Source of the DNA: Mycobacterium shigaense
GTDB lineage: Bacteria; Actinomycetota; Actinomycetes; Mycobacteriales; Mycobacteriaceae
Direction: 5' to 3'
Length of the DNA stretch: 64,000 nt
Assembly: GCF_002356315.1 (NCBI RefSeq)
Contig: NZ_AP018164.1
Span: 744,001-808,000, forward strand
Shown here: positions 27,459 through 36,211 of the stretch, piece by piece
How the letters are laid out: each line of letters begins with the position of its first letter
Numbering within the stretch: the first letter of the stretch is position 1
Position numbers and translations under genes: made by a program
The notes under the pieces: generated by a model
The model's input: the letters and a program-made list of their open reading frames with translations, nothing else
Told to the model about the DNA's origin: nothing
The model's database searches: none

Positions 27459-28066
27459 TGGCCGAGCAGACCCGCGTGCACGTGATGCGGCACGGCGAGG
27501 TGTACAACCCCGAGGGAATCCTCTACGGGCGGCTGCCCGGATTTCGCCTGTCCGACAAGGGTAAAGCGCAGGCGGCCGCGGTCGCCGACGCGCTGGCTCA
27601 CCGCGACATCGTCGCGGTGATCGCCTCGCCGCTGCAGCGGGCCCAGGAGACCGCCGCCTTCATCGGCGACAAGCACGACGTCCCGGTGGACTCCGATCCT
27701 GATCTGATCGAGTCGGCCAACTTCTTCCAGGGCCGGCGCGTCAGCCCGGGCGACGGCGCCTGGCGCGACCCGCGAGTGTGGTGGCAGCTGCGCAATCCGT
27801 TCACGCCGTCGTGGGGCGAGCCCTACCGCGAGATCGCGGCGCGGATGACGACCGCGGTAGACAAGGCGCGGGCCCGCGGCGCGGGCCACGAGGTCGTGTG
27901 CATCAGCCACCAACTGCCGGTGTGGACGCTGCGCCTGCACCTGACCGGCAAGCGGCTCTGGCACGATCCGCGGCGCCGCGAATGCGGCCTGGCCTCGGTG
28001 ACGACGCTGGTCTACGACGGTGATCGACTGGTCGACGTCGAGTACTTCGAACCGGTGGTTTCTTGA
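27458..28066 (+). CDS. Histidine phosphatase family protein (Rv0525 type)
   Basis: 202 residues from the ATG at 27458, overlapping the hemL stop by one base. The catalytic RHG motif is in VHVMRHGEVYNPEG near residue 10, with the second His in EVVCISHQLPVW. Arg residues in YGRLPGFRLSDKG and SPLQRAQETA complete the phosphate pocket. It is annotated as a phosphoglycerate mutase-like protein, but the short length and motifs fit a phosphatase; the substrate is unknown. Conserved between hemL and the ccs genes in mycobacteria. Confidence 0.88.
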   Translation: MAEQTRVHVMRHGEVYNPEGILYGRLPGFRLSDKGKAQAAAVADALAHRDIVAVIASPLQRAQETAAFIGDKHDVPVDSDPDLIESANFFQGRRVSPGDGAWRDPRVWWQLRNPFTPSWGEPYREIAARMTTAVDKARARGAGHEVVCISHQLPVWTLRLHLTGKRLWHDPRRRECGLASVTTLVYDGDRLVDVEYFEPVVS

Positions 28067-28665
28067 TCGTGCGGCGGCTGGCGTTGGCCGGGGCGGTGTT
28101 GGCGGTCTGCGGGCTGCTGGCCGGCTGCTCGAGCGGTCACGACGCCGTCGCGCAGGGCGGAACGTTCGAATTCGTCTCGCCCGGCGGCAAAACCGACCTC
28201 TTCTACGACCCCCCCGCGAGCCGCAGCCGGCCCGGGCCGCTGTCCGGGCCGGATCTCGCCGACCCCGCGCACCCGTTGTCGCTGGACGACCCGATCTTCG
28301 TCGGCAACGTCGTCGTCATCAACGTCTGGGGGCAGTGGTGCGGACCGTGTCGCGCCGAAGTCACCCAGCTGCAGCAGGTGTACGACGCCACCCGCGCTTC
28401 CGGGGTGTCCTTTCTGGGTATCGACGTCCGTGACAACAATCGCCAGGCGGCCCTGGATTTCGTCAACGACCGCGGGGTGACGTTCCCGTCGATCTTCGAC
28501 CCGGCGATGCGCACCCTGATCGCCTTCGGTGGCAAATACCCGACCACCGTGATCCCGTCCACGCTGGTGCTCGACCGCCAGCACCGGGTCGCGGCGGTAT
28601 TCCTGCGGGAACTGCTGGCGCAGGATCTGCAGCCCGTCGTGCAAAAGCTGGCCCGCGAGCAATGA
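28063..28665 (+). CDS. Thioredoxin-like lipoprotein for cytochrome c maturation (ResA/CcsX type)
   Basis: 200 residues from a TTG at 28063 that overlaps the previous stop by 4 bases. A lipoprotein signal ends in LLAGC with the lipidated Cys22; the mature thioredoxin domain has the redox pair W-C-G-P-C at Cys93 and Cys96. It works outside the membrane, where it reduces apocytochrome c haem-binding cysteines with electrons from CcdA, the next gene. Counterpart of Rv0526. Confidence 0.92.
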   Translation: MIVRRLALAGAVLAVCGLLAGCSSGHDAVAQGGTFEFVSPGGKTDLFYDPPASRSRPGPLSGPDLADPAHPLSLDDPIFVGNVVVINVWGQWCGPCRAEVTQLQQVYDATRASGVSFLGIDVRDNNRQAALDFVNDRGVTFPSIFDPAMRTLIAFGGKYPTTVIPSTLVLDRQHRVAAVFLRELLAQDLQPVVQKLAREQ

Positions 28666-29453
28666 ATCAGTTTACCCAAATTGCTTCCGCTGGACCACTT
28701 TTGGTGGCCCTCGGGGTGTGCCTGCTGGCCGGGCTGGTGTCGTTCGCCTCGCCCTGCGTGGTGCCGCTGGTGCCCGGCTACCTGTCGTATCTGGCCGCGG
28801 TGGTCGGGGTGGACGAGCAGCCGCCGCCGGGCGCTGGCCATGCTTTTTGGCGCCCCGCGAGTTCAGCCCGTTGGCGTGTCGCCGGATCGGCCGCGTTGTT
28901 CGTCGCCGGCTTCACCACGGTGTTCGTCCTCGGCACCGTCGCCGTGCTCGGAATGGCCAGCACGCTGATCACCAACCAGCTGGTGCTGCAACGACTGGGC
29001 GGCGTGCTGACCATCGTGATGGGGCTGGTGTTCGTCGGGTTCGTCCCGGCCCTGCAGCGCCAGGTCCGGTTCAGCCCGCAGCAGCTGACGACGGTCGCGG
29101 GGGCGCCGCTGCTGGGCGCGGTGTTCGCGCTGGGCTGGACACCGTGCCTGGGCCCGACCCTGACCGGGGTGATCACCGTCGCGTCGGCCACTGACGGCGC
29201 CAACGTCGCCCGCGGCATCGCGCTCGTGGTCGCCTACTGCCTGGGCCTGGGCATCCCGTTCGTCCTGCTGGCCTTCGGGTCGGCGGGCGCGGTAGGGGCG
29301 CTGGGCTGGCTGCGACGCCACAGCCGGGCGATCCAGATCTTCGGCGGCGCCCTGCTGATCGCCGTCGGCGTGCTGCTGGTCACCGGGGTGTGGAACGACT
29401 TCGTCTCCTGGCTGCGCGACGCCTTCGTGTCCGACGCGAGGTTGCCGATTTGA
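28662..29453 (+). CDS. ccdA: Cytochrome c biogenesis protein CcdA
   Basis: 263 residues, ATG at 28662 with a 4-base overlap. Six membrane segments; the two redox cysteines are in LVSFASPCVVPLVPGYLSYL and ALGWTPCLGPTLTGVI, the standard CcdA/DsbD-core positions. It carries reducing power from cytosolic thioredoxin across the membrane to the thioredoxin-like lipoprotein encoded just upstream. It is followed without a gap by the ResB-type gene. Confidence 0.94.
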   Translation: MNQFTQIASAGPLLVALGVCLLAGLVSFASPCVVPLVPGYLSYLAAVVGVDEQPPPGAGHAFWRPASSARWRVAGSAALFVAGFTTVFVLGTVAVLGMASTLITNQLVLQRLGGVLTIVMGLVFVGFVPALQRQVRFSPQQLTTVAGAPLLGAVFALGWTPCLGPTLTGVITVASATDGANVARGIALVVAYCLGLGIPFVLLAFGSAGAVGALGWLRRHSRAIQIFGGALLIAVGVLLVTGVWNDFVSWLRDAFVSDARLPI

Positions 29454-31084
29454 TCCCGCTGATAGTCGCCTACGCGCGCAACACCTGGCGCGCGCTGACG
29501 TCGATGGGCACCGCGCTGGTGCTGCTGTGCCTGCTGGCGCTGGGCGCGATCCCCGGCGCCCTGCTGCCGCAGCGCAGCCTCAACGCCGGCAAGGTCAGCG
29601 AGTATCTGGCCGCGCACCCGACGATCGGCCCCTGGCTCGACCGGGTGCAGGCGTTCGACGTGTTCTCCAGCTTCTGGTTCACCGCTATCTATGTGCTGCT
29701 GTTCGTGTCCCTGGTGGGCTGCCTGACGCCGCGGATGATCGAGCACGCCCGCAGCCTGCGCGCGACCCCGGTGGCCGCCCCCCGCAACCTGGGTCGGCTG
29801 CCCAAGCACGCAGCCTCCGAGCTGGTGCTCGCCGACGACGCCGACCTGAACGCCGTCGCGAACACCATCGCGGGGCGGCTGCATGGCTGGCGTACCGCGA
29901 TCCGGCACGACGACGCGACCGAGGCGGCGGAGGTCTCCGCCGAGAAGGGCTACCTGCGCGAGTTCGGCAACATCGTCTTCCACTTCTCGTTGCTGGGCCT
30001 GCTGGTCGCGGTGGCCGTCGGCAAGCTGTTCGGCTACGAGGGCAACGTCATCGTCATCGCCGACAGCGGCCCGGGCTTCTGCTCCGCCTCACCGGCCGCG
30101 TTCGACTCGTTTCGCGCCGGCAACACCGTCGACGGCACGTCGCTGCATCCGATTTGCTTGCGGGTCAACGACTTTCAGGCGCACTATCTGCCGTCGGGCC
30201 AGGCCACCTCGTTCGCCGCGGACATCGACTACCAGGCCGGACGCGACCTGAGCGCCAACAACTGGCGGTCCTATCGGCTGGAGGTCAACCACCCGCTGCG
30301 GGTCGGCGGCGACCGGGTGTACCTGCAGGGCCACGGCTACGCGCCCACCTTCACGGTGACCTTCCCGGACGGGCAGACGCGCACGTCGACCGTGCAGTGG
30401 CGGCCCGACAACCCGCAGACGCTGCTCTCGTCGGGCGTCGCGCGCATCGACCCGCCGGCGGGCAGCTATCCCAACCCCGCCGAGCGCCGCAACCACGAGA
30501 TCGCGATCCAGGGCCTGCTTGCGCCGACCGCGCAGCTCGACGGCGCCCTGCTGTCGTCGCGGTTCCCCGCGCTGAACGCCCCCGCGGTCGCCATCGACAT
30601 CTACCGCGGCGACACCGGCCTGGACACCGGGCGGCCGCAGTCGCTGTTCACCCTGGATCCCCGGCTGATCGAGCAGGGCCGGCTGGTCAAGGAGAAGCGC
30701 GTCAACCTGCAGGCCGGGCAGGAGGTCCGGATCGACCAGGGGCCGGCGGCCGGCACCGTCGTCCGCTTCGACGCCGCCGTGCCGTTCGTCAACCTGCAGG
30801 TCTCCCACGACCCGGGCCAGGTCTGGGTGCTGATTTTCGCCATCACGATGATGGGCGGTCTGCTGGTGTCGCTGCTGGTGCGGCGGCGCCGGGTGTGGGT
30901 TCGTCTGACACCGGCGCCGGGACCAGCAGGTACGGTGAGCGTCGAGCTGGGCGGCCTGGCGCGCACCGACAATTCGGGTTGGGGCGACGAGTTCGAGAAG
31001 CTGACCGAGCGGTTACTCGCCGATCTCGGCGACACGGACCCCGCCGCAGCCTCGTTAAGGAGTTCTCAGGTGGACGTCACATGA
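29450..31084 (+). CDS. ResB-like cytochrome c biogenesis protein (Ccs1)
   Basis: 544 residues from a TTG at 29450, chosen for the 4-base overlap with ccdA. Membrane segments lie at about 17-37 (ALVLLCLLALGAIPGALLPQ), 75-97 and 175-195, then a large extracytoplasmic beta-rich domain (about 200-455), then a last segment VLIFAITMMGGLLVSLLVRR. This is the system II ResB/Ccs1 layout; with CcsA it forms the haem export and ligation complex for c-type cytochromes such as QcrC of the bc1-aa3 supercomplex. Counterpart of Rv0528 (about 529 residues). Confidence 0.92.
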   Translation: MIPLIVAYARNTWRALTSMGTALVLLCLLALGAIPGALLPQRSLNAGKVSEYLAAHPTIGPWLDRVQAFDVFSSFWFTAIYVLLFVSLVGCLTPRMIEHARSLRATPVAAPRNLGRLPKHAASELVLADDADLNAVANTIAGRLHGWRTAIRHDDATEAAEVSAEKGYLREFGNIVFHFSLLGLLVAVAVGKLFGYEGNVIVIADSGPGFCSASPAAFDSFRAGNTVDGTSLHPICLRVNDFQAHYLPSGQATSFAADIDYQAGRDLSANNWRSYRLEVNHPLRVGGDRVYLQGHGYAPTFTVTFPDGQTRTSTVQWRPDNPQTLLSSGVARIDPPAGSYPNPAERRNHEIAIQGLLAPTAQLDGALLSSRFPALNAPAVAIDIYRGDTGLDTGRPQSLFTLDPRLIEQGRLVKEKRVNLQAGQEVRIDQGPAAGTVVRFDAAVPFVNLQVSHDPGQVWVLIFAITMMGGLLVSLLVRRRRVWVRLTPAPGPAGTVSVELGGLARTDNSGWGDEFEKLTERLLADLGDTDPAAASLRSSQVDVT

Positions 31085-32058
31085 ATACCCTGCACGTCGA
31101 CATCGGCCTGGCCCGGTACTCGGACTGGGCCTTCACCTCGGCCGTCGTGGCCCTGGTGGTCGCGCTGTTGCTGCTGGCGTTCGAGCTGGCCTACGTCGGC
31201 GCCCGCCGCGCCGACACCCGCGAGCGGGTGCTTGCCGGCGCCGTGCCGGTCGACAGCACCGCGCCGGGCATCGTCGCGGAGGCCGGCCAGCGGCCCTTCG
31301 ACGAACGCGTCGGGCGGGCCGGCCTGGCGGTCACCTATCTCGGCATCGGGCTGCTGCTGGCCTGCATCGTGCTGCGCGGGCTGGCCACCATGCGGGTGCC
31401 CTGGGGCAACATGTACGAGTTCATCAACCTGACCTGCATGTGCGCACTGCTCGCCGGGGCCTTCGTGCTGCGCCGCCCGCAGTACCGTCCGCTGTGGGTG
31501 TTCCTGCTGCTGCCGGTGCTGATCCTGCTCACGGTGTCCGGGCGCTGGCTCTACACCAACGCCGCGCCCGTGATGCCGGCCCTGCAGTCCTACTGGCTGC
31601 CCATCCACGTGTCGGTGGTCAGCCTGGGCTCCGGGGTGTTCCTGGTCGCCGGCATCGCCAGCATCCTTTTCCTGCTGCGCACATCGCGGTTCGGCGACCC
31701 GGCCACCCCCGGCGCGCTGGCGCGGATCGTGCAGCGCTTCCCCGACGCGCAGACTCTGGACCGCATCGCCTACCGCACGACGATCTTCGCGTTCCCGGTC
31801 TTCGGGTTCGGCGTGATCTTCGGCGCCATCTGGGCCGAGGAGGCCTGGGGCCGGTACTGGGGATGGGATCCCAAGGAAACGGTTTCGTTCATCGCGTGGG
31901 TGTTATACGCCGCATACCTGCACGCCAGGTCGACCGCGGGATGGCGGGACCGCAAGGCCGCCTGGATCAACGTGGTGGGGTTCGTGGCGATGGTCTTCAA
32001 TCTGTTCTTCGTTAACCTGGTGACGGTGGGTCTGCATTCGTACGCGGGCGTGGGGTGA
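31081..32058 (+). CDS. ccsA: Cytochrome c synthase subunit CcsA (ResC)
   Basis: 325 residues, ATG at 31081, overlapping the previous stop by 4 bases, with AAGGAG upstream. The haem-handling WWD-type segment is seen in AEEAWGRYWGWDPKETVSF near residues 250-270, and His residues at segment ends (IHVSVVS, VGLHSYAG) are the expected axial ligands. About eight membrane segments. It presents haem at the outer face and joins it to apocytochrome CXXCH motifs together with ResB. Last gene of the six-gene overlapping hemL-ccsA run. Confidence 0.95.
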   Translation: MNTLHVDIGLARYSDWAFTSAVVALVVALLLLAFELAYVGARRADTRERVLAGAVPVDSTAPGIVAEAGQRPFDERVGRAGLAVTYLGIGLLLACIVLRGLATMRVPWGNMYEFINLTCMCALLAGAFVLRRPQYRPLWVFLLLPVLILLTVSGRWLYTNAAPVMPALQSYWLPIHVSVVSLGSGVFLVAGIASILFLLRTSRFGDPATPGALARIVQRFPDAQTLDRIAYRTTIFAFPVFGFGVIFGAIWAEEAWGRYWGWDPKETVSFIAWVLYAAYLHARSTAGWRDRKAAWINVVGFVAMVFNLFFVNLVTVGLHSYAGVG

Positions 32059-32094
32059 CAGTTAGCAACCGACGGCCAAACAGGGGGAGTGCAC

Positions 32095-33384
32095 GTGTCT
32101 GACCAGGGAACGAGCGGCGTGGGGGCGCCCGAGCATCCGACGACCGAGATGTCTGCTCCGCAGGAGCGGCCTCAGCAGTCCGCCGAAGCACGCGAGGATG
32201 CGCCGACGCGCGCCTTCGCGGGATTTCGCACCGAGCGCCGGGTCCCGGCGCCCGAGCAGCGGGAGTCCGCGCCCCCGACGGACGTGCGGCCGGCCGCCGG
32301 AATGCCATCGTGGGACGCCACCCCGGTCACCGGGATTCCCCGCGTCGACCCGACGGCGTACGGCGCCTACTACAACGGGCCGGCCGAGGCGCCGCCGCGC
32401 CAAGCCCCGACTCCGCCCTACCGCCCGGAGTATCTGCCGCACACGCCGTACCCGGAGCTGTCTACCGGCATGCTGCTGCGCCCGATCAAGCCGCCGCCGT
32501 CGGAGGGCTGGCGCCGATGGCTCTACGTGCTCTCCGGCCGGCTGATCAACCTCGGCGAGAGCCCGCGCGCTGCGCGGCACAACAACCTGGTGGCCCAGGT
32601 CAACCGGCCGCTGCGGGGGAGTTACCGCGTGGCGCTGCTCTCGCTGAAGGGGGGCGTCGGTAAGACCACGATCGCCGCGACGTTGGGATCCACCTTCGCC
32701 GCCATCCGCGGCGACCGGGTGGTGGCCGTCGACGCCAACCCCGACCGCGGCACGCTCAGCCAAAAAATCCCGCTGGAGACTACGTCGACCGTGCGGCAGC
32801 TGCTGCGCGACGCCGGAACCATCGAGCGCTACAGCGACGTGCGCCGCTACACCTCGAAGGGCCCGGCCGGGCTGGAGGTGCTGGCCTCGGAAACCGACCC
32901 GGCCATCTCGGAGGCGTTCAGCGCCGACGACTACACCCGCACCCTCGAGATCGTCGAGCGGTTCTACGGCCTGGTGCTCACCGATTGCGGTCCCGGCCTG
33001 CTGCACTCGGCGATGTCGTCGGTGCTGGAGAACGCCGACGTGCTGACTGTGGTCGCGTCGGGCTCCATCGACGGCGCCCGTGCGGCCTCGGCGACGTTGG
33101 ACTGGCTGGACGCGCACGGCCACGAGGCGTTGGTGCGCAACTCGATCGCGGTCATCAACGCGGTGCGGCCGCGGACCGGCAAGGTCGACATGACCAAGGT
33201 CATCGATCACTTCTCGCGGCGCTGCCGCGCGGTGCGGTTGATCCCCTACGACCCCCATCTCGACCAGGGCGCCGAGATTTCGCTGGAGCAGCTGCGCCGG
33301 AACACCCGCGAGGCGTTCACCGAGCTGGCCGCCGTTGTGGCCGAAGGATTTCCGGGCGACCAGCCGAACTTAGGCGTGGGCTAG
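32095..33384 (+). CDS. MinD/ParA-like ATPase with Pro-rich N-terminus, EspI-like (Rv0530 type)
   Basis: 429 residues from the GTG at 32095, which fits the AGGGGGAG site 5 bases upstream better than a GTG two codons earlier. Residues 1-130 are Pro/Ala/Glu-rich and disordered; a hydrophobic joint follows; then a P-loop ATPase of the MinD/ParA class with deviant Walker A SLKGGVGKTT near 183-192 and VDAN and LTDCGPGL further on. The layout resembles EspI and other ESX-linked mycobacterial ATPases. The role is unknown. Its stop codon TAG (33382-33384) lies inside the target duplication of the insertion sequence that follows, so the protein was left intact. Confidence 0.85.
   Translation: MSDQGTSGVGAPEHPTTEMSAPQERPQQSAEAREDAPTRAFAGFRTERRVPAPEQRESAPPTDVRPAAGMPSWDATPVTGIPRVDPTAYGAYYNGPAEAPPRQAPTPPYRPEYLPHTPYPELSTGMLLRPIKPPPSEGWRRWLYVLSGRLINLGESPRAARHNNLVAQVNRPLRGSYRVALLSLKGGVGKTTIAATLGSTFAAIRGDRVVAVDANPDRGTLSQKIPLETTSTVRQLLRDAGTIERYSDVRRYTSKGPAGLEVLASETDPAISEAFSADDYTRTLEIVERFYGLVLTDCGPGLLHSAMSSVLENADVLTVVASGSIDGARAASATLDWLDAHGHEALVRNSIAVINAVRPRTGKVDMTKVIDHFSRRCRAVRLIPYDPHLDQGAEISLEQLRRNTREAFTELAAVVAEGFPGDQPNLGVG
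33380..33384. repeat. Probable target-site duplication, left copy
   Basis: GCTAG directly before the element, repeated at 34503-34507. It contains the TAG stop of the EspI-like gene and, read on the other strand, the TAG stop of the transposase. Confidence 0.7.
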
Positions 33385-34388
33385 TTGTGATGTCCAGGGA
33401 GGTTGGTCAGTCTGGTGACTGGTGGCTTGCCTGCGATGGCGGAGTGGGCTCGATGGAAATTGTAGAAGTGCAGCCAGCCCGCTAAAGCGGTGTCGCGTTC
33501 TTTAGTGGACTGGTAGTGACGGGCGTAGGCCCAACCGTCGGCCATGGTGCGATGGAATCTCTCGATCTTTCCGTTGGTTTGCGGCCGGTACGGGCGGGTC
33601 CGCTTCGGAGTGACGCGCAACTCGGCACAGGCGTCACGCCACGCGAAGGATCGGTAGGCCGATCCGTTGTCTGAGAGCACTCGTTCGACGACGACCCCGC
33701 ACTCGGCGAACCACGCGACTGCGCGCTGCAGCACGGCGACGGCCGTCGCGGCCTTCTCATCGGTACAGATCTCGGCGTAAGCCATCCGAGAGTGATCGTC
33801 GATCACGGTGTGTACGAACGCGATTCCGATCTTCGGGCGGTAATTCGTCGAGATGCCACCGCGTTCCCCGGTGCGGTGGCCGGTGGCGATGGCGTTGCGT
33901 TTGCTTTGTTCTCGACTCAGGAATCTGTGACCGCCACCGTCGGGGATGTTGGCGAACTTGGTGACGTCGACGTGGATCAACGCGCCGGGATGGGGATGTT
34001 CGTAGCGGCGCAGCGGTTCGCCGGTGACGCGGTCGATGTGGGATAGCCGGTTGATGCGGCACCGGGTCAGTACCGCGTGCACAGTGGAGGCCGGCACCCC
34101 CAAGCGCCCGCCGATCTGCACCGGCCCGAGCCGCTTGCGCCATCGCAGATCCACGATCCGGCGCATCAGCGCCGGTGCGGTCCTGGTGGGGCTGACGTGC
34201 GGACGTGAGCTGCGGTCGGCCATCCCGGCGGGCCCCTCGGCGCGGAACCGATCGGCCCACTTCTTGGCGGTTCGCGGGGCGACCATGAACATCTTCGCCG
34301 CCGCCGCGTAGGTCCAACCGGACTCGACGACGAGTCTGGCGAGCCTCAATCGAGCGCGCGGGGTCAGTGCAGCGTTAGCGTGGGACAC
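33381..34388 (-). CDS. IS481-family transposase
   Basis: 335 residues from the GTG at 34388, which has GGAGG 5 bases upstream; an ATG at 34457 would add 23 residues with no family similarity. The N-terminus has a helix-turn-helix of the form ARLVVESGWTYAAAAKMF. The DDE core is ALIHVDVTKFANIPDG (first Asp), VLSDNGSAYRS (second Asp) and RPQTNGKIERFHRTM (Glu). The reading frame runs through the left inverted repeat and ends GHHN at a TAG (33383-33381) that lies in the host target duplication, so the element itself does not encode its stop. Confidence 0.93.
   Translation of the reverse strand: MSHANAALTPRARLRLARLVVESGWTYAAAAKMFMVAPRTAKKWADRFRAEGPAGMADRSSRPHVSPTRTAPALMRRIVDLRWRKRLGPVQIGGRLGVPASTVHAVLTRCRINRLSHIDRVTGEPLRRYEHPHPGALIHVDVTKFANIPDGGGHRFLSREQSKRNAIATGHRTGERGGISTNYRPKIGIAFVHTVIDDHSRMAYAEICTDEKAATAVAVLQRAVAWFAECGVVVERVLSDNGSAYRSFAWRDACAELRVTPKRTRPYRPQTNGKIERFHRTMADGWAYARHYQSTKERDTALAGWLHFYNFHRAHSAIAGKPPVTRLTNLPGHHN
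33386..33405 (+). repeat. IS481 terminal inverted repeat, left
   Basis: TGTGATGTCCAGGGAGGTTG; exact complement of the right terminal repeat. It also encodes the last residues of the transposase on the minus strand. Confidence 0.92.
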
Positions 34389-34482
34389 GAAGGCCTCCTG
34401 GTTGATGAAGCGGTTCCTAGACAGCTCCACTTCACAACCGGAGGCCTTCCCTGTCACACAGACTCACCGATAACGGGAGAAA

Positions 34483-34502
34483 CAACCTCCCTGGACATCA
34501 CA
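34483..34502 (-). repeat. IS481 terminal inverted repeat, right
   Basis: CAACCTCCCTGGACATCACA on the plus strand, pairing over all 20 bases with the left end. It lies 94 bases upstream of the transposase GTG, so the transposase promoter is between them or formed with flanking DNA. Confidence 0.92.
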
Positions 34503-34507
34503 GCTAG
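34503..34507. repeat. Probable target-site duplication, right copy
   Basis: GCTAG directly after the right inverted repeat, matching 33380-33384. Confidence 0.7.
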
Positions 34508-34514
34508 CCGCGGA

Positions 34515-34676
34515 CTAGCGGGGGTTGTTGTCGCCGCGGCCTAACCGTCGCAGGAAGTCTGGGTCGTCATCGGGTCCGATGACGCGACTCTTCGCGCGAT
34601 GTGACTGTGACCGCGCAGCGCGCCAGCCGATGTAGACGAGCGTCCCCAGAACCAGGACGATCAGCAGGTAGACCAT
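34515..34676 (-). CDS. 53-residue membrane protein (Rv0530A type)
   Basis: Short ORF, ATG at 34676 and TAG at 34515-34517, with a strong GGAGGAGG site 7 bases before the start. One membrane helix at residues 2-17 (VYLLIVLVLGTLVYIGW), then a basic stretch and an acidic C-terminal part (IGPDDDPDFLRRLGRGDNNPR) in the cytosol. It matches by size and place the small conserved gene Rv0530A. Divergent from the DUF4229-like gene at 34721; the insertion sequence lies beyond its 3' end and does not touch it. Function unknown. Confidence 0.78.
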   Translation of the reverse strand: MVYLLIVLVLGTLVYIGWRAARSQSHRAKSRVIGPDDDPDFLRRLGRGDNNPR

Positions 34677-34720
34677 CAACACCTCCTCCGACGAATATAC
34701 GCGCGCCGTAGGCTCGACCT

Positions 34721-35095
34721 GTGTCAGAAGGGCCGAGCGACAACAGCACTGAGGATCAGGCCAGCCGCGGCAATCGGGCGCTGCTCGACGTGGGGTGGTA
34801 TGCGGCCGCGCGGTTGCTGTTGGCGGCCGCGCTCACCGGGGCGATCTACCTGGCGGCGCGGCTGCTCGGGGTCAGCCAATTCCCGCTCGGCATCGCGGCC
34901 CTGTTCGGGCTGATCATCGCGATGCCCCTGGGGATCTGGCTGTTCGGCCCGCTGCGGCGCCGTGCCACGGCCAGCCTCGCCGTCGTCGGCGAACGCCGCC
35001 GCGCCGAGCGCGAACAACTGCAGGCCCGGCTGCGCGGCGAGACACCGCCGGACGACGAACCCGAAGCCGAACCCGACGAGCCGTCGCGCGCTTAG
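34721..35095 (+). CDS. DUF4229-like membrane protein (Rv0531 type)
   Basis: 124 residues from the GTG at 34721. Two membrane segments ([20 protein letters not shown] and [20 protein letters not shown]) are followed by a charged helix rich in Arg and Glu and an acidic Pro-rich tail. Conserved in mycobacteria, function unknown. Its stop overlaps the convergent fabH end by 4 bases. M. tuberculosis has PE_PGRS6 (Rv0532) at this spot; it is absent here. Confidence 0.82.
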   Translation: MSEGPSDNSTEDQASRGNRALLDVGWYAAARLLLAAALTGAIYLAARLLGVSQFPLGIAALFGLIIAMPLGIWLFGPLRRRATASLAVVGERRRAEREQLQARLRGETPPDDEPEAEPDEPSRA

Positions 35096-36099
35096 CCGTT
35101 CGGCATCCGCACGACCTGAGCGGCGTAGCTCAGGCCCGCGCCGTACCCGATCAGCAGCGCCAGATCGCCGCCCTTGGCTGTGCCGGTGCCCAGCAGTTCG
35201 GCCATCGCCAGCGGGATCGAGGCAGCGGACGTGTTGCCGGTGTGCTCGATGTCGTTGGCGACGACCGCGTCGGGGCGCAAGCCCAGATTCTTGGCCAGCA
35301 CCTCGTTGATTCGGGAGTTGGCCTGATGTGGGAGGAACACGTCGATCTCGTCGGGCCGCACCCCCGCGGCGTCCATCGCCTGCCGCCCGACCTTGCCCAT
35401 CTCGAAGGCCGCCCAACGGAACACCGCGCTGCCTTCGAGCCGAAGAAACGGGCGGGGCCCGGTGGGCTCGTCCATGTAGTCGATCCAGTCGATGTCCTGG
35501 CGGATGGCTTGCACCTGGTCGCCGTCGCTGCCCGCCACCGTCGGCCCGATGCCCTGCTCGGGCGTCTCGGCGACCACGACGGCGGCGGCGCCGTCGGCGA
35601 AGATGAAACAGTTGCTGCGGTCGGTCATGTCGATCGTGGGGGACAGCTTCTCCGTGCCGACCACCAGCATCTTGGTGGCGCTGCCACCCCGGATCATGTC
35701 GGCCGCGACGCCCAGCGCGTACCCGAAGCCGGCGCACCCCGCCCCGATGTCGAACGCGGCGATGCCCGACGCGCCCAGCCCCGCGGCGACTTCCGGGGCG
35801 CACGGCGGCGTCTGCAGGAAGTGCGTGCTGGTGGCGACGATGACGCCGTCGATGTCTGCCGCCGTCAGCTCGGCGTTGGCGATCGCCTCGCGGCCGGCCT
35901 CGATCGCCATCGACGCGGCGGATTCCGCGCGGGCGGCGAATCGGCGCGTCTTGATGCCGGTTCTGGAGTGGATCCATTCGTCGGACGAGTCGATGTTTTC
36001 GCAGATCTCGTCATTGGTGACCACCCGCTCGGGGCGGTAGGCGCCGACGCTGAGCAATCCGATGTTCTTGGGCCCGCTGGTGATGGCGATCTGCTTCAT
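35092..36099 (-). CDS. fabH: Beta-ketoacyl-ACP synthase III FabH
   Basis: 335 residues, ATG at 36099, the length of mycobacterial FabH. It condenses a FAS-I-derived acyl-CoA with malonyl-AcpM and so links FAS-I to FAS-II in mycolic acid synthesis. The Cys-His-Asn triad is visible: Cys122 in [14 protein letters not shown], His in [11 protein letters not shown], Asn in [26 protein letters not shown] closes the fold. Convergent with the DUF4229-like gene and 112 bases from the end of menA. Confidence 0.95.
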   Translation of the reverse strand: MKQIAITSGPKNIGLLSVGAYRPERVVTNDEICENIDSSDEWIHSRTGIKTRRFAARAESAASMAIEAGREAIANAELTAADIDGVIVATSTHFLQTPPCAPEVAAGLGASGIAAFDIGAGCAGFGYALGVAADMIRGGSATKMLVVGTEKLSPTIDMTDRSNCFIFADGAAAVVVAETPEQGIGPTVAGSDGDQVQAIRQDIDWIDYMDEPTGPRPFLRLEGSAVFRWAAFEMGKVGRQAMDAAGVRPDEIDVFLPHQANSRINEVLAKNLGLRPDAVVANDIEHTGNTSAASIPLAMAELLGTGTAKGGDLALLIGYGAGLSYAAQVVRMPNG

Positions 36100-36211
36100 T
36101 GCACTCCTCGCTCGGTGTTTCTCCAGCTAGCGGCGAAAGGGCCCCCGAAGTCAATCCCCCATTGTCACCGGATTCGTCGACCCGTGGTGGTGGTCGGTGC
36201 TTGGTGCCGGG

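Larger units (their letters stand above)
33385..34502. mobile_element. IS481-family insertion sequence
   Basis: About 1118 bases with one transposase gene and 20-base perfect terminal inverted repeats (33386-33405 and 34483-34502, termini TGTGATGTCCAGGGAGGTTG). The pentanucleotide GCTAG occurs directly at both borders (33380-33384 and 34503-34507) and is the probable target duplication. Rejoining the flanks across one GCTAG gives an uninterrupted intergenic join between the EspI-like gene and the 53-residue membrane gene, as in other mycobacteria. The element looks complete and therefore possibly active. Which named IS it is cannot be decided without a search. Confidence 0.9.

Noticed and set aside
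29527..32058. 843-residue plus-strand ORF over the ResB and CcsA genes
   Set aside because: Only its last part is CcsA; the rest is an out-of-frame reading of the ResB gene. CcsA starts at 31081 with a ribosome site and a 4-base overlap.
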